Below, in pieces: positions 26,995-37,172 of a stretch of 64,000 nucleotides of DNA; the stretch's first letter is position 1, and every line of letters begins with the position of its first letter. The stretch covers positions 372,001 to 436,000 of the forward strand of contig NZ_FOYD01000002.1 in NCBI RefSeq assembly GCF_900115905.1. Direction: 5' to 3'. Below the pieces are notes generated by a model, which made no database searches, had not been told where the DNA came from, and was given only the letters and a program-made list of their open reading frames with translations. This DNA is from Halopseudomonas formosensis (GTDB lineage Bacteria > Pseudomonadota > Gammaproteobacteria > Pseudomonadales > Pseudomonadaceae). The position numbers and the translations under genes are program-made.

Positions 26995-28033
26995 TGTCAG
27001 CCTCCCAGAAGCGCAGCACCAGCCAGCGCAGCAGCAGAAGCACCACGCCGCTGAGCATCAGCACCATCGACTTGTGCAACAGACTGAGATGCAGGCTGTA
27101 ATACAGGTCGCCGAGATACAGGGTCACCACCAGTCCGACCAGGGCGCACCAGAGGCGCTCGCATGCCCGGAACAAAGCCAGCCACAGGGCACCTGTCACC
27201 AGCAGCCCCGGAGCCGCCCAGCCAAGTGCACCGACAACCAGGCAGGCAATACCCACCGATGCCACCCTCGCCAGCGACTGGCCCCGCACCAGCCAGAGCG
27301 CAACGCCCAGCAGCAGGGTGGCTGCGCCCAGGGGGTACAGCCACAGAACCCATGCGGCTTCGTCGGCCAGCCTGCCCAGCGGTAGCGTCCAGTCCCTGCG
27401 GGCTATCAGCGGCAGTGCCATGGCAGCAAGGGTCGCTGCCGCCGCCACCGCCCGCCAGACCAGCGCCTGCGGCGCCCCGGCCCATGCGCCCCGACGGAGC
27501 CAGAGCAGCAGTGCCAGGCCCGCCAGCAGCAGACCGTAAAGCGACAGCCAGCCATTGAAACCGATCAGCACCGCCACGCCGGCAAATACACCCAGGGCAC
27601 AGAGCACCCTGTGCAGCGCGGGCGCCGGCACCCACAGCATGCCCAAGGCGACCAGTGCACCGCTCAGGGCGCAACTGCGCAGCTCATCAGATCCGGACAG
27701 TTCGCCGACCGCGTAGACCAGCATGCCCTGCCCCGCCAGCGACAGGGCCAGCCCCATCTGCGCCAGAAAGATGCCGGGCTGACGTAGCAGCCAGACTGCC
27801 AGTCCCAGCAGCATGGCGCCAATCAGGATGGCCCCGAAGAGGCTGTCGTGCGCCAGCGCCAGGGCACTGCTGAGAATCAGCATCAGCGCTGCCAACCAAG
27901 CGGCCAGACCGGCAAACAGATGAACGAACCAGGGTGCCGGGCTCTGCTGCATCACCGCCGCAGCGGCAGCCTCATCCACTATGCCGCGCTGACGCAGATT
28001 CTCCAGCAGCGCCTGCTTCCAACTCTCCCTCAT
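26984..28033 (-). CDS. DUF4401 family membrane protein
   Basis: A 349-residue protein with a short soluble N terminus (MRESWKQALLENLRQRG) and then ten or more hydrophobic helices rich in Ala, Leu and Gly. The start at 28033 overlaps the DUF2157 stop by 4 bases (ATGA). Function is unknown; the gene is always seen in company with the neighbouring two families. Confidence 0.82.
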   Translation of the reverse strand: MRESWKQALLENLRQRGIVDEAAAAAVMQQSPAPWFVHLFAGLAAWLAALMLILSSALALAHDSLFGAILIGAMLLGLAVWLLRQPGIFLAQMGLALSLAGQGMLVYAVGELSGSDELRSCALSGALVALGMLWVPAPALHRVLCALGVFAGVAVLIGFNGWLSLYGLLLAGLALLLWLRRGAWAGAPQALVWRAVAAAATLAAMALPLIARRDWTLPLGRLADEAAWVLWLYPLGAATLLLGVALWLVRGQSLARVASVGIACLVVGALGWAAPGLLVTGALWLALFRACERLWCALVGLVVTLYLGDLYYSLHLSLLHKSMVLMLSGVVLLLLRWLVLRFWEADNES

Positions 28034-29007
28034 GCGTTTGCCTCCCGGTACAGGCGGTGCAGCCACACCGACACTGCGGCACTGCTGGCCAGTAACTGGA
28101 TGCCCACCAGCTGCAGCACTCCGAAACCGTCCAGCGGATCCAGCAGGCGGATCAGACCCGCAGCCGTCAGCACGACCAGCGAGTAGGCCAGGATGGCCAC
28201 CATGAACAGGTCCGGGCGCCTGCGCAGGTAGACAGGCAAGCCGATCAGCGCTGCCAGCAGCAGTCCGACCAGCAGTTCCCGGTACTCATGCTGCCACCAG
28301 CCGATACAACCGCCGACGGTAAGCGCCGCTACCAGCGCCAGACCGCACAGGCGGTGCAGCAACCTGCCCGGCCGGAGCAGCAGCCAGCCTCCAGCCATCT
28401 CGAACACGAGCAACAACAGCAGATTGGTCAGCACCGCAGCCAGCAGACCCGACGCCGAGGTCAGGATGCTGCCCAGCCACCCGGCATGCACGGCGAAGTA
28501 GCGCAACACCGCCAGATTGACGACCAGCCACAGCAGCATCCAGCTGGCCGCGGAGCGCGACAACAGCACCCAGAGCAGCATCAGCGCACTCCAGCCGGCG
28601 AACAGCTGCCAGATATCGGCACCGGTCTGATATATCTGGCCGATCAGTGCCAGCAGGGCTCCCGTGGTCAGGGCCGCTCCGAACAGACAGGCATGCTGGA
28701 ATGCCGAACCGGATTGCAGGATGAAAGCAGCCACGGCAAAGCCGCTGAGAGCGAGCGCCGCCGCCGCCAGCTTGTGCCCGCGATGCAGCTCGTCCCAGTT
28801 GAAGGCAAAGAAGAAGATCACGCCCAGCGCCAGCAGCAGGCAGCCGTAGAAGCCCAGCAACCGGTCCAGCGCCCAGCGCCATTGCGCAGCGGAAGCCGCT
28901 GATGTGGCTGGCGCCAGGGCGCGCTTCAGCTGCGTCGGCGTCAGCAGCCCCTGCTCGCCCCAGCTGAGCAGTTGGTCGCGCCGACGCAACTCGTCCATAT
29001 GATCCAT
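28030..29007 (-). CDS. DUF2157 family membrane protein
   Basis: A 325-residue protein. A soluble N-terminal segment of about 50 residues (MDHMDELRRRDQLLSWGEQG) is followed by around ten membrane helices, with GQIYQTGADIWQLF in a conserved loop. The start at 29007 has GGAGGG at good spacing. It is the first gene of the cassette; the LplT-like transporter stop lies 16 bases upstream, so one longer operon is possible. Confidence 0.85.
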   Translation of the reverse strand: MDHMDELRRRDQLLSWGEQGLLTPTQLKRALAPATSAASAAQWRWALDRLLGFYGCLLLALGVIFFFAFNWDELHRGHKLAAAALALSGFAVAAFILQSGSAFQHACLFGAALTTGALLALIGQIYQTGADIWQLFAGWSALMLLWVLLSRSAASWMLLWLVVNLAVLRYFAVHAGWLGSILTSASGLLAAVLTNLLLLLVFEMAGGWLLLRPGRLLHRLCGLALVAALTVGGCIGWWQHEYRELLVGLLLAALIGLPVYLRRRPDLFMVAILAYSLVVLTAAGLIRLLDPLDGFGVLQLVGIQLLASSAAVSVWLHRLYREANA

Positions 29008-29023
29008 ATCGACCCTCCCTGTG

Positions 29024-30346
29024 TCATCCGCCGGCGCCGCGCCACAGCCGCAGCCGCTGCAGGAATTCGGGGACAGTGAAAAACAGATAGCACGAAAAGG
29101 CAATATTGAGCAGCGACACCAGCAGGAACAGCTGGGGAATGCTGATGCCCACCACCCCCAGCATGAGCATGGCCAGTACCGCCGAGAGCACCATCAGCAG
29201 CGAATTGAGAATGTTGTTGGCGGCGATGACCCGGGATCGCTCATGGTCGTCGGTACGGGACTGGATCAGGGCATACAGGGGCACGATATAGAAACCGCCG
29301 AACATGCCCAGCCCGAGAATGCAGCTCATCACCCACCAGGCCGCCGGCTGATGCAGCAACGCGCGCCAGCTCAACTGTTCCACACCCACCGCCAACTGTC
29401 CGGCCCCAACCCACAACAACAGGCCGAACAGGGTCAGCCCTGCCGCACCGATCGGAACCAGCCCGAGGTTGACCGTACGCCCCGCCAGCCGCTCGCACAG
29501 CAGCGACCCCGCAGCAATGCCGATGGAGAACACCGCCAGGATCAGACTGACCACCGACTCGTCGCCGTGCAGGTAGTCATGGGTAAAACCCGGAATCTGC
29601 GCCAGATAGGTTGCGCCCAGAAACCAGAACCAGGAGTTGGCCAGCAGCGAGCGGGACACGGTGCGCGACTGCTTCACCAGCCCCAGGTGCAGAATGCGAG
29701 CTGACTGCCGGAAGATATTCCAGTCCAATGCCAGGCCCGGCAGCGCAGCCGTGGTCGCGGGTATGCCCAGACTGGCGAGAAAGCCGGCCAAGGCGAATCC
29801 CAGCACGGCCAGCGATACCCACCAGGCCCACTGCTCACTGCTCATCAGCAGGCCGGCGAACAGGGTGCCACCGAGGATCGCCAGAAAGGTGCCCATCTCC
29901 ACCAGAGCATTGCCACCGACCAGCTCCCGCTCCGCCAGGTGCAGGGGCAGTATCGAGTACTTCACCGGGCCGAACAGCGCTGACTGCGAGCCCATGACGA
30001 AGAGCACGGCCAGCATCATCGGCAGATTGGCGAGCAGCACGCTTGCCGCGCCGAACAGCATGATCAGGATTTCGGCGAACTTGATCAGCCGGATCAGCCG
30101 GTGCTTGGGGTATTTCTCCCCGAGCTGCCCACCCAGCGCGGAGAACAGGAAGAACGGCAGGATGAACAGCAGCGCGCTGAAATTGATCAATACATTGGGG
30201 TCGGCGCTGGTGCCGACGCGAAACAGGATCGCCAGCACCAGAGCCTGCTTGAACACGTTGTCATTGAACGCGCCGAGAAACTGGGTAATGAAATAGGGCA
30301 GGAAGCGCCTGCTGCCCAGCAACTCGAACTGCGACCGTTCTGCCAT
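29024..30346 (-). CDS. MFS transporter, LplT-like (lysophospholipid transporter type)
   Basis: A 440-residue major-facilitator protein. The N-terminal YFITQFLGAFNDNVFKQAL and SALFGPVKYSILP are characteristic of the transporter related to LplT and to the MFS half of acyl-transferase fusions. Such proteins flip lysophospholipids across the inner membrane. No aas-type acyltransferase is fused or adjacent here. The start at 30346 was chosen because AAGGA lies 8 bases before it. Confidence 0.85.
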   Translation of the reverse strand: MAERSQFELLGSRRFLPYFITQFLGAFNDNVFKQALVLAILFRVGTSADPNVLINFSALLFILPFFLFSALGGQLGEKYPKHRLIRLIKFAEILIMLFGAASVLLANLPMMLAVLFVMGSQSALFGPVKYSILPLHLAERELVGGNALVEMGTFLAILGGTLFAGLLMSSEQWAWWVSLAVLGFALAGFLASLGIPATTAALPGLALDWNIFRQSARILHLGLVKQSRTVSRSLLANSWFWFLGATYLAQIPGFTHDYLHGDESVVSLILAVFSIGIAAGSLLCERLAGRTVNLGLVPIGAAGLTLFGLLLWVGAGQLAVGVEQLSWRALLHQPAAWWVMSCILGLGMFGGFYIVPLYALIQSRTDDHERSRVIAANNILNSLLMVLSAVLAMLMLGVVGISIPQLFLLVSLLNIAFSCYLFFTVPEFLQRLRLWRGAGG

Positions 30347-30398
30347 TGCTGTCATCCTTCACTGATCTTGAAGGATGACAGCATAGCGGAAGCGCAGG

Positions 30399-31853
30399 TC
30401 AGATTCGCGCCTGGCAGTTCTCGGGCGCTGCGGCCGCCTGCAGGCGCAGATCCCGCCGTTCGATCCAGGACTGGATGCGCTCCTGGCGCGAGGAGGTCAG
30501 CGGGTAGCGCCGCGCCAGCACGAAGGCGGCCATGTACATCAGTACGGGGCCGACGATATAGAGCACCCGCAGGGACATCAGCGACTGGTCCGAATGCACC
30601 GCCTGGGTGGCATCGAAGCCGACCAGCGCCAGCAGCCCCAGCGACAGGCCCAGACCCAGCGCCATCGCCGATTTCTGCGCCATCCCCGACATGGCAAAGA
30701 ACAGGCCGGTGCGGTGCTCCTTGCTGCGCGCGGTGTCCAGATCAACGATGTCCGCCAGCATGGACAGCGGCAGGAACTGGAAGGCAGCAAAGCAGAACCC
30801 CTTGATCGCGAACATCAGCGCGAAGGGCACCAGCTGGCCCGCCTGCAGGAAGAACATGCCCAGAATACTGGCGCTGGATACCGCCACGGCGACACAGAAG
30901 GCATTGTGCTTGCCGATGCGACGACCGAGGATCAACCAGAACGGAATGCCCAGTATTCCCACGCCGAAATACAGCAGATACATCATGCCGATATGGGCCT
31001 GGATCTGGATCACGTGCTGCATGAAGAACACCGACATGGCGTTACGGAAAGACTCGCCGGTGATGACGATCAGCAGAATCAGCATCAGACGCTTGAAGGG
31101 ACCGTTGTTCTTCATCACCCGCAGGCCCTTCTTCCAGTCGGTCTTCTGTACCGAGCGCGGAGGCGCCTCGCGCACCATGGTCACCACCATCAGCACGGTG
31201 ACCGGCAACAGTATCAGCAGCAGCCAGCCCATGCCGGCCAGGATGGGGCCGTAGCCCAGGCCCAGCTGACCGTCCTTGCCGACCAGCCAGATCATCGCCT
31301 GCATGAAGGCGCCGTCGGTATCACCGGCGGCGTAACGTTTGCCCATGGCCTGCACCACTGCAGGGGCCAGCGCCGCAACGAACAACCCGACCAGCACGAA
31401 CCCCTCCCGCGAGGCGGTAACCCGACTGCGCTGGTGGTACAGGGTCGACAACTCGGCTCCCCAGGCCCCGTAGGGCAGGGTCACCATGGTCCAGCCCAGA
31501 TACATGAGCACTGTCCAGAGCAGCAAATGCCAGAGGCCGGCTCCATCGGGCGGCATGAAAATCATCACTGTACTGAGCAACATGATGGGTGTACCCAGCA
31601 CCAGCCAGGGCTTGCGCCGGCCGAAGCGGGTCTGCCAGCGATCACTGATCATGCCCATGATCGGGTCGGTAACCACATCGGTGAGGCGGGCAAAAACCAG
31701 TACCAGCGCCATCAGCGCCATGTTGAGTCCCATTTCCTGGGCGTAGAAGGGAGGCAGGTACACTGCCAGGGGATAACCGATGATGGCCAGGGGCATGCCC
31801 ACGGAGCCATGGATAAGGATGGTGGAACGCTTGAGGATTCCGGACTGACTCAT
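30399..31853 (-). CDS. MFS transporter, glycoside-pentoside-hexuronide:cation symporter type
   Basis: A 484-residue transporter with 12 helices. The family's early sequence PLAVYLPPFYAQEMG and the loop DRWQTRFGRRKPWLVLG, a GPH version of MFS motif A, are clear. Members import sugars or related organic solutes with Na+ or H+. No catabolic enzymes are next to it, so the substrate stays open. GGGAG precedes the start at 31853. The interval 31854-32150 before bfd shows only a GAGGTT/AACCTC hairpin at 31957-31972 and no gene. Confidence 0.82.
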   Translation of the reverse strand: MSQSGILKRSTILIHGSVGMPLAIIGYPLAVYLPPFYAQEMGLNMALMALVLVFARLTDVVTDPIMGMISDRWQTRFGRRKPWLVLGTPIMLLSTVMIFMPPDGAGLWHLLLWTVLMYLGWTMVTLPYGAWGAELSTLYHQRSRVTASREGFVLVGLFVAALAPAVVQAMGKRYAAGDTDGAFMQAMIWLVGKDGQLGLGYGPILAGMGWLLLILLPVTVLMVVTMVREAPPRSVQKTDWKKGLRVMKNNGPFKRLMLILLIVITGESFRNAMSVFFMQHVIQIQAHIGMMYLLYFGVGILGIPFWLILGRRIGKHNAFCVAVAVSSASILGMFFLQAGQLVPFALMFAIKGFCFAAFQFLPLSMLADIVDLDTARSKEHRTGLFFAMSGMAQKSAMALGLGLSLGLLALVGFDATQAVHSDQSLMSLRVLYIVGPVLMYMAAFVLARRYPLTSSRQERIQSWIERRDLRLQAAAAPENCQARI

Positions 31854-32150
31854 TGATGCCACTCCCATTGCGACCGGCACAGCTGCCACCGGCCCTGTTG
31901 TAATTGTTATTGTCCGCCCGCAGGCACCGGGCGCTTATGCCAGTCTACGTCAGGTTGAGGTTCGTTAACCTCCTCCCTTCGCTCTGTGGGGGCCCATCCC
32001 TTCGCCACCAGGATCGTGCCGGACCAGAACCCAGAATTGACGGGGCCTGGCGCGACCATAACGCAGCAGGATGGGAGATATTCAGCTCGATGATGGGCGT
32101 TGCGGCCGTGCTGTTGATGCCCGGCAATTGATGGAATGCGAATAGCATGG

Positions 32151-32174
32151 ATAATTGTTTGACAATTATTCTCA
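32151..32174 (+). promoter_or_regulatory. Fur-like iron box upstream of bfd
   Basis: TGACAATTATTCTCA (32160-32174) matches 12 of 14 defined positions of the 7-1-7 Fur motif TGATAAT-N-ATTATCA. It overlaps a perfect inverted repeat ATAATTGT-N3-ACAATTAT (32151-32169). The bfd start is 45 bases downstream. Confidence 0.65.
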
Positions 32175-32218
32175 TTCGCCTTACCTTATCGCCATCTTGA
32201 CCTGCCGGGGGAATGCCC

Positions 32219-32425
32219 ATGTATGTATGTCTTTGCAAGGGAATCACTGACACACAGATTCGCGATGCTGTAACCGAGGGCGCCTGCAGCATGCGCGACC
32301 TGCGCGAACGCCTGGACGTAGCCACCCAATGCGGCAAGTGTGGCCGCGAGTGCAAGTCGATCATCAACGAGTACCGTCAGACCAGCGTGAGCTTCGTCAA
32401 TGCCGCGCAATACGCGATGGCATGA
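32219..32425 (+). CDS. bfd: Bacterioferritin-associated ferredoxin
   Basis: A 68-residue 2Fe-2S protein that docks on bacterioferritin and reduces its core to release iron. The cluster ligands are C4, C6 (MYVCLCKG) and C38, C41 (QCGKC), the family pattern. The start was placed at 32219 rather than the ATG 6 bases upstream because GGGGGA is then correctly spaced and the protein begins MYVCLC as in relatives. It precedes bfr in the same direction. Confidence 0.93.
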   Translation: MYVCLCKGITDTQIRDAVTEGACSMRDLRERLDVATQCGKCGRECKSIINEYRQTSVSFVNAAQYAMA

Positions 32426-32550
32426 ATGCGTCTCGCACACATCCGTAATACATTCCTATCTGTTTGATTTCCAAGGCGGATTTGACAGCATCCAGTACCG
32501 GTAGCACACTCAGTTGTTGAGGCTCACCCAGCATACTGAGGATTACCGTC

Positions 32551-33021
32551 ATGAAAGGCGATGCACAGGCTATCCGCCATCTCAACAAGCTGCTCGGCAA
32601 TGAGCTTGTCGCCATCAACCAGTATTTTCTGCACGCTCGCATGCTGCAGGACTGGGGGCTGGACAAGCTCGGCGAGCATGAATACAAGGAATCCATCGAC
32701 GAGATGAAGCATGCCGATGCGCTGATCAAGCGCATCCTGTTCCTCGAGGGCATTCCCAACCTGCAGGATCTGGGCAAGTTGCTGATCGGCGAGAACACCC
32801 GGGAGATCCTCGAGTGCGACCTGCGCCTGGAGATCTCCGGCATCCAGGATCTCAAGGACGCCATCGCCTACTTCGAGAGCATCGGTGATTACGGCAGCCG
32901 TGATCTGGCCGAAGAGATCCTCGAGTCCGAGGAAGAGCATATCGACTGGCTGGAAACCCAGCTGGGTCTGATCGACAAGGTAGGGCTGGAAAACTACCAG
33001 CAGTCGCAGATCAGCAACTGA
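32551..33021 (+). CDS. bfr: Bacterioferritin
   Basis: A 156-residue four-helix-bundle subunit of the 24-mer iron store. All ferroxidase ligands are at standard places (E18, E51, H54, E94, E127, H130), and M52 can bind heme between subunits, so this is the heme-binding, active type. It starts 125 bases after bfd. A perfect TTGACA at 32482 may belong to its own promoter, although no convincing -10 follows. Confidence 0.96.
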   Translation: MKGDAQAIRHLNKLLGNELVAINQYFLHARMLQDWGLDKLGEHEYKESIDEMKHADALIKRILFLEGIPNLQDLGKLLIGENTREILECDLRLEISGIQDLKDAIAYFESIGDYGSRDLAEEILESEEEHIDWLETQLGLIDKVGLENYQQSQISN

Positions 33022-33036
33022 GCAGCTGCATCAATG

Positions 33037-33064
33037 AAAACGGGAGCCGATCGGCTCCCGTTTT
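33037..33064. terminator. Bidirectional terminator between bfr and nirS
   Basis: A perfect 28-bp palindrome: AAAACGGGAGCCGA (33037-33050) pairs with its complement at 33051-33064. The outer A and T runs make it an intrinsic terminator in both directions for the two convergent genes. Confidence 0.92.
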
Positions 33065-33082
33065 CGTTACTGCCAGACCGCT

Positions 33083-34819
<1,737 letters not shown>

Positions 34820-34849
34820 TCAGATAGTGGCAAAGCGTTGACGCGCAGC

Positions 34850-36895
34850 TCAGAAGGTCAGTCGTATCTCCGTATCGATATGCCGTTGCAGGCCTGGCAG
34901 CTCATCAAAGGGTTGATATGAGCGGTTGAGCAGGTTGCCCAGCAGAACTCTGGCGCTGAGCCTGTCCTGGAAGTCGAAGGTCATCGCCAGATTGAGGGTG
35001 GCGTAACCGGATTGCCGTTCCTCCAGCTGGCGGTCAGCCCCCCGGCGCTCGGCGCCACTGGCGGTGCGGATGAACAGGTCAAACTCCCCATCCAGCTGCC
35101 CCAGCACCTGGTAGGAACGCAGCCCCAGGGTGCCGGTCGCCAGGGGCAAACCGCTGTCCCGGGTGGCATAGCCGTTGCCATAGTCGAATTTGCGACGGCT
35201 CAGGCTGATGGCCGCGTGGGGCTGCAGCAGCCAGTCCGGACGCCACTCCACAGCCAGCTCCAGTCCCGTGGTGCGGGCCTGACTGACGTTGACGTACTGC
35301 CATTGCTCCAGGGCCGGGTTGCTCGGCGGGACATAGCCGTCCGGGGTAGCAGTGACGCGCTGGCGATCGATGTAGTCCCGGGCGCGGGTGTGGAACAAGG
35401 CGATATCCGCGGTCACCCCGGGCACCTCGTAGCGCCAGCCGAGCTCCAGCACCCGGGCGCGCTCGGGGTCCAGGTCCGGGGTGCCATAGAAGATGCGGTC
35501 CCGCGCGGCCGACACCGAGTACAGCTGGTTCAGGGTCGGATAGGAGTACCCCTCGGCCAGGTTGGCCCGCAGCGCCCAATGAGGCCGGGGGCTGTAGACC
35601 AGCCCGAGGGAGCCGAGCAGGCGGCTGTCGCTGCCGTCCACCCCGGCCCGTTCGGTGCTGCGCTCCAGTTCCGACTCCACCCGGTAGTAGCGCCCGCCCA
35701 GGTAGGCGGTCCAGTCATCGGCGAACTGCCATTGCTGCTGGGCGAAGGCCGACAGCGTCTGCTGATTGGCTGTCTGACTCGCACTGCTGGGGATGACCAC
35801 AGTGCCCATGGGGGTGACCCGGGTCGTAGTGCCGAGCTTGTCACTGTCCAGCTCATCAAGCATGAACTCCACGCCCAGCAGGCTGGTCTGGCCGGCCAGC
35901 AGTTCGAGTTCGGCCTGACCGGCCAGACCGCGGGTGCGCTGTTCATCCAGCGACTGGTTGGCGACAGTGACAGTGACCGGCATGGCACGGGTCACCACGG
36001 TGTTGCGAAAATCCCTGTCCACCCTGCGGGTATAGGCATTGGCGGACAGCTTGCGCAGCACCGGGCCGAGGTCCGTGGCCTCGTAGAACAACGCATAGCG
36101 CTGCTGATCCCGGGTGGGAAACTCCAGATTGAATTCGGAACCTGGCTGGGGTTCGACCCAGGTGCCGGCACTCAGATCGAAACGCTCGGCCTTCAGTGCC
36201 AGGTAGTGATTGCCCTGGCGGTAGCCCAGATGCAGCGCCGCGGAGTGGTTGTCATAAGCCGAGTTGTCCAGGGCGCCGTACTCCCGGGTGCGCCGGTCGC
36301 TGTGCTCGCTGCGGGAAAGACTCAGCCGATAGTCGAAGTGGTCACTGCTGCCCGCCAGTCCCGCGTTGCTGCGATAGCCCTGGGTAGCCGAGTAGTAGCC
36401 ACCGCCGGCATAGGCTTCCAGAGGCCGATCGCTGCCGCGCCGGGTGATGATATTGACCACCCCGCCGATGGCGTTGGAGCCGTTGATCACCGAAGCCGGC
36501 CCCCGGACCACCTCCACCCGCTCGATCAGTGCGGGATCGATCAACAGCGGTGTGCCGTAATCGGTGTGATCGGTAACCGTCTGCCCATCGATGCGGATGG
36601 TTACCCGCCGCGAGCTCTCGCCGCGGATGGAGATGCGTTTCATGCCGGGGGTATCGGCGTCAGTCAGCACTACCCCGGGGATATCCCGGAACAGTTCCGC
36701 CACATCCGCCAGCGTGCGCCCCTGGACCTGCTCCCGGCTGATCCGGGTAATGGAACCGGGGCTCATCAGACTGGCGACCTCGAACCCGGTGCCGCTCACC
36801 ACGGTATCCTCCAGCCGCAGGGTCGGCTCGACGGAGGCCGCTGCCACCGACAGGCTGAGAAGGGACAGGGTTGCGACAAGTGCTGGCTTTTTCAT
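34850..36895 (-). CDS. TonB-dependent outer-membrane receptor
   Basis: A 681-residue receptor. Its signal peptide (about residues 1-24, MKKPALVATLSLLSL onward) precedes a TonB-box-like EDTVVSG, a plug domain (about residues 35-150, with RDIPGVVLTD and VRGPASVINGSNAIGGVVN) and a 22-strand barrel ending in RLTF. Substrate is not shown by sequence. Position and shared promoter with nirS suggest uptake of a metal or cofactor for denitrification, for example copper (OprC/NosA) or heme, but the Met/His-rich copper motif of OprC was not seen. GGAG lies 7 bases before the start at 36895. Confidence 0.88.
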   Translation of the reverse strand: MKKPALVATLSLLSLSVAAASVEPTLRLEDTVVSGTGFEVASLMSPGSITRISREQVQGRTLADVAELFRDIPGVVLTDADTPGMKRISIRGESSRRVTIRIDGQTVTDHTDYGTPLLIDPALIERVEVVRGPASVINGSNAIGGVVNIITRRGSDRPLEAYAGGGYYSATQGYRSNAGLAGSSDHFDYRLSLSRSEHSDRRTREYGALDNSAYDNHSAALHLGYRQGNHYLALKAERFDLSAGTWVEPQPGSEFNLEFPTRDQQRYALFYEATDLGPVLRKLSANAYTRRVDRDFRNTVVTRAMPVTVTVANQSLDEQRTRGLAGQAELELLAGQTSLLGVEFMLDELDSDKLGTTTRVTPMGTVVIPSSASQTANQQTLSAFAQQQWQFADDWTAYLGGRYYRVESELERSTERAGVDGSDSRLLGSLGLVYSPRPHWALRANLAEGYSYPTLNQLYSVSAARDRIFYGTPDLDPERARVLELGWRYEVPGVTADIALFHTRARDYIDRQRVTATPDGYVPPSNPALEQWQYVNVSQARTTGLELAVEWRPDWLLQPHAAISLSRRKFDYGNGYATRDSGLPLATGTLGLRSYQVLGQLDGEFDLFIRTASGAERRGADRQLEERQSGYATLNLAMTFDFQDRLSARVLLGNLLNRSYQPFDELPGLQRHIDTEIRLTF

Positions 36896-36921
36896 GGCAA
36901 TCACTCCACTGATGTGCCTTC

Positions 36922-36963
36922 ATCATCGGTGAAGTGCCCGCAGGAAAATTTGATGGCCGTCAA
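36922..36963 (-). promoter_or_regulatory. ANR/DNR box and -10 of the TonB receptor-nirS unit
   Basis: TTGATGGCCGTCAA (36950-36963) matches 9 of 10 positions of TTGAT-N4-ATCAA. On the minus strand GATGAT (36927-36922) is a fair -10, so the box is centred close to -41.5 and the leader to the receptor start is about 20 bases. The motif cannot tell ANR from DNR. Confidence 0.75.
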
Positions 36964-36993
36964 GCCGACATGCGACATGCTGCCGCATTTTAT

Positions 36994-37079
36994 GGTGCGA
37001 CATACCATCGCACTGTGGATTGGGTAAATTAAACCATTTAAAGTATAAAAAACCCTGTTCAGCCAGGGTTCATATCACC
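36994..37079 (+). promoter_or_regulatory. Three NorR-type enhancer sites upstream of norQ
   Basis: Three copies of GGT-N7-ACC, the NorR recognition pattern known from Ralstonia norAB, lie at 36994-37006, 37023-37035 and 37067-37079. The first is extended to a 5-bp palindrome ATGGT-N7-ACCAT. Their centres are about 133, 104 and 60 bases upstream of the -12 element at 37133, a normal enhancer distance. Confidence 0.75.
37051..37070 (-). terminator. Terminator-like hairpin inside the receptor/nor divergent region
   Basis: AACCCTG (37051-37057) and CAGGGTT (37064-37070) form a 7-bp stem. Reading leftward it is followed at once by TTTTTATAC, like an intrinsic terminator. No leftward gene ends here, and its right arm overlaps the third NorR site. 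It could block antisense transcription from the norQ side into the receptor promoter. Confidence 0.45.
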
Positions 37080-37119
37080 ATCACTGGCTTTATCCTTTAC
37101 ATTTCAATCACTTAGAAGT

Positions 37120-37134
37120 TGGCACATTCCTTGT
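37120..37134 (+). promoter_or_regulatory. Sigma-54 (-24/-12) promoter of the nor operon
   Basis: TGGCACATTCCTTGT (37120-37134) has the GG and the -12 dinucleotide at exactly the sigma-54 spacing. The -24 half TGGCAC is perfect; the -12 half is TTGT instead of TTGC. The inferred start near 37146 leaves a leader of about 27 bases to norQ and a ribosome-binding site AAGGA. Confidence 0.72.
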
Positions 37135-37172
37135 TACAGGTTGAGCAAACGTCGCTCAGCAAGGAATTTCCA

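Noticed and set aside
34904-34917. ATCAA-N4-TTGAT near the end of the TonB receptor gene, upstream of nirS
   Set aside because: The half-sites are everted relative to the FNR/ANR palindrome (TTGAT-N4-ATCAA), and they fall in a conserved coding stretch. It is not a valid box for nirS.
37141-37164. TTGAGC...GCTCAG inverted repeat in the norQ leader as an FNR-type box
   Set aside because: The spacing between half-sites is far longer than four bases and the site lies around or after the inferred transcription start.
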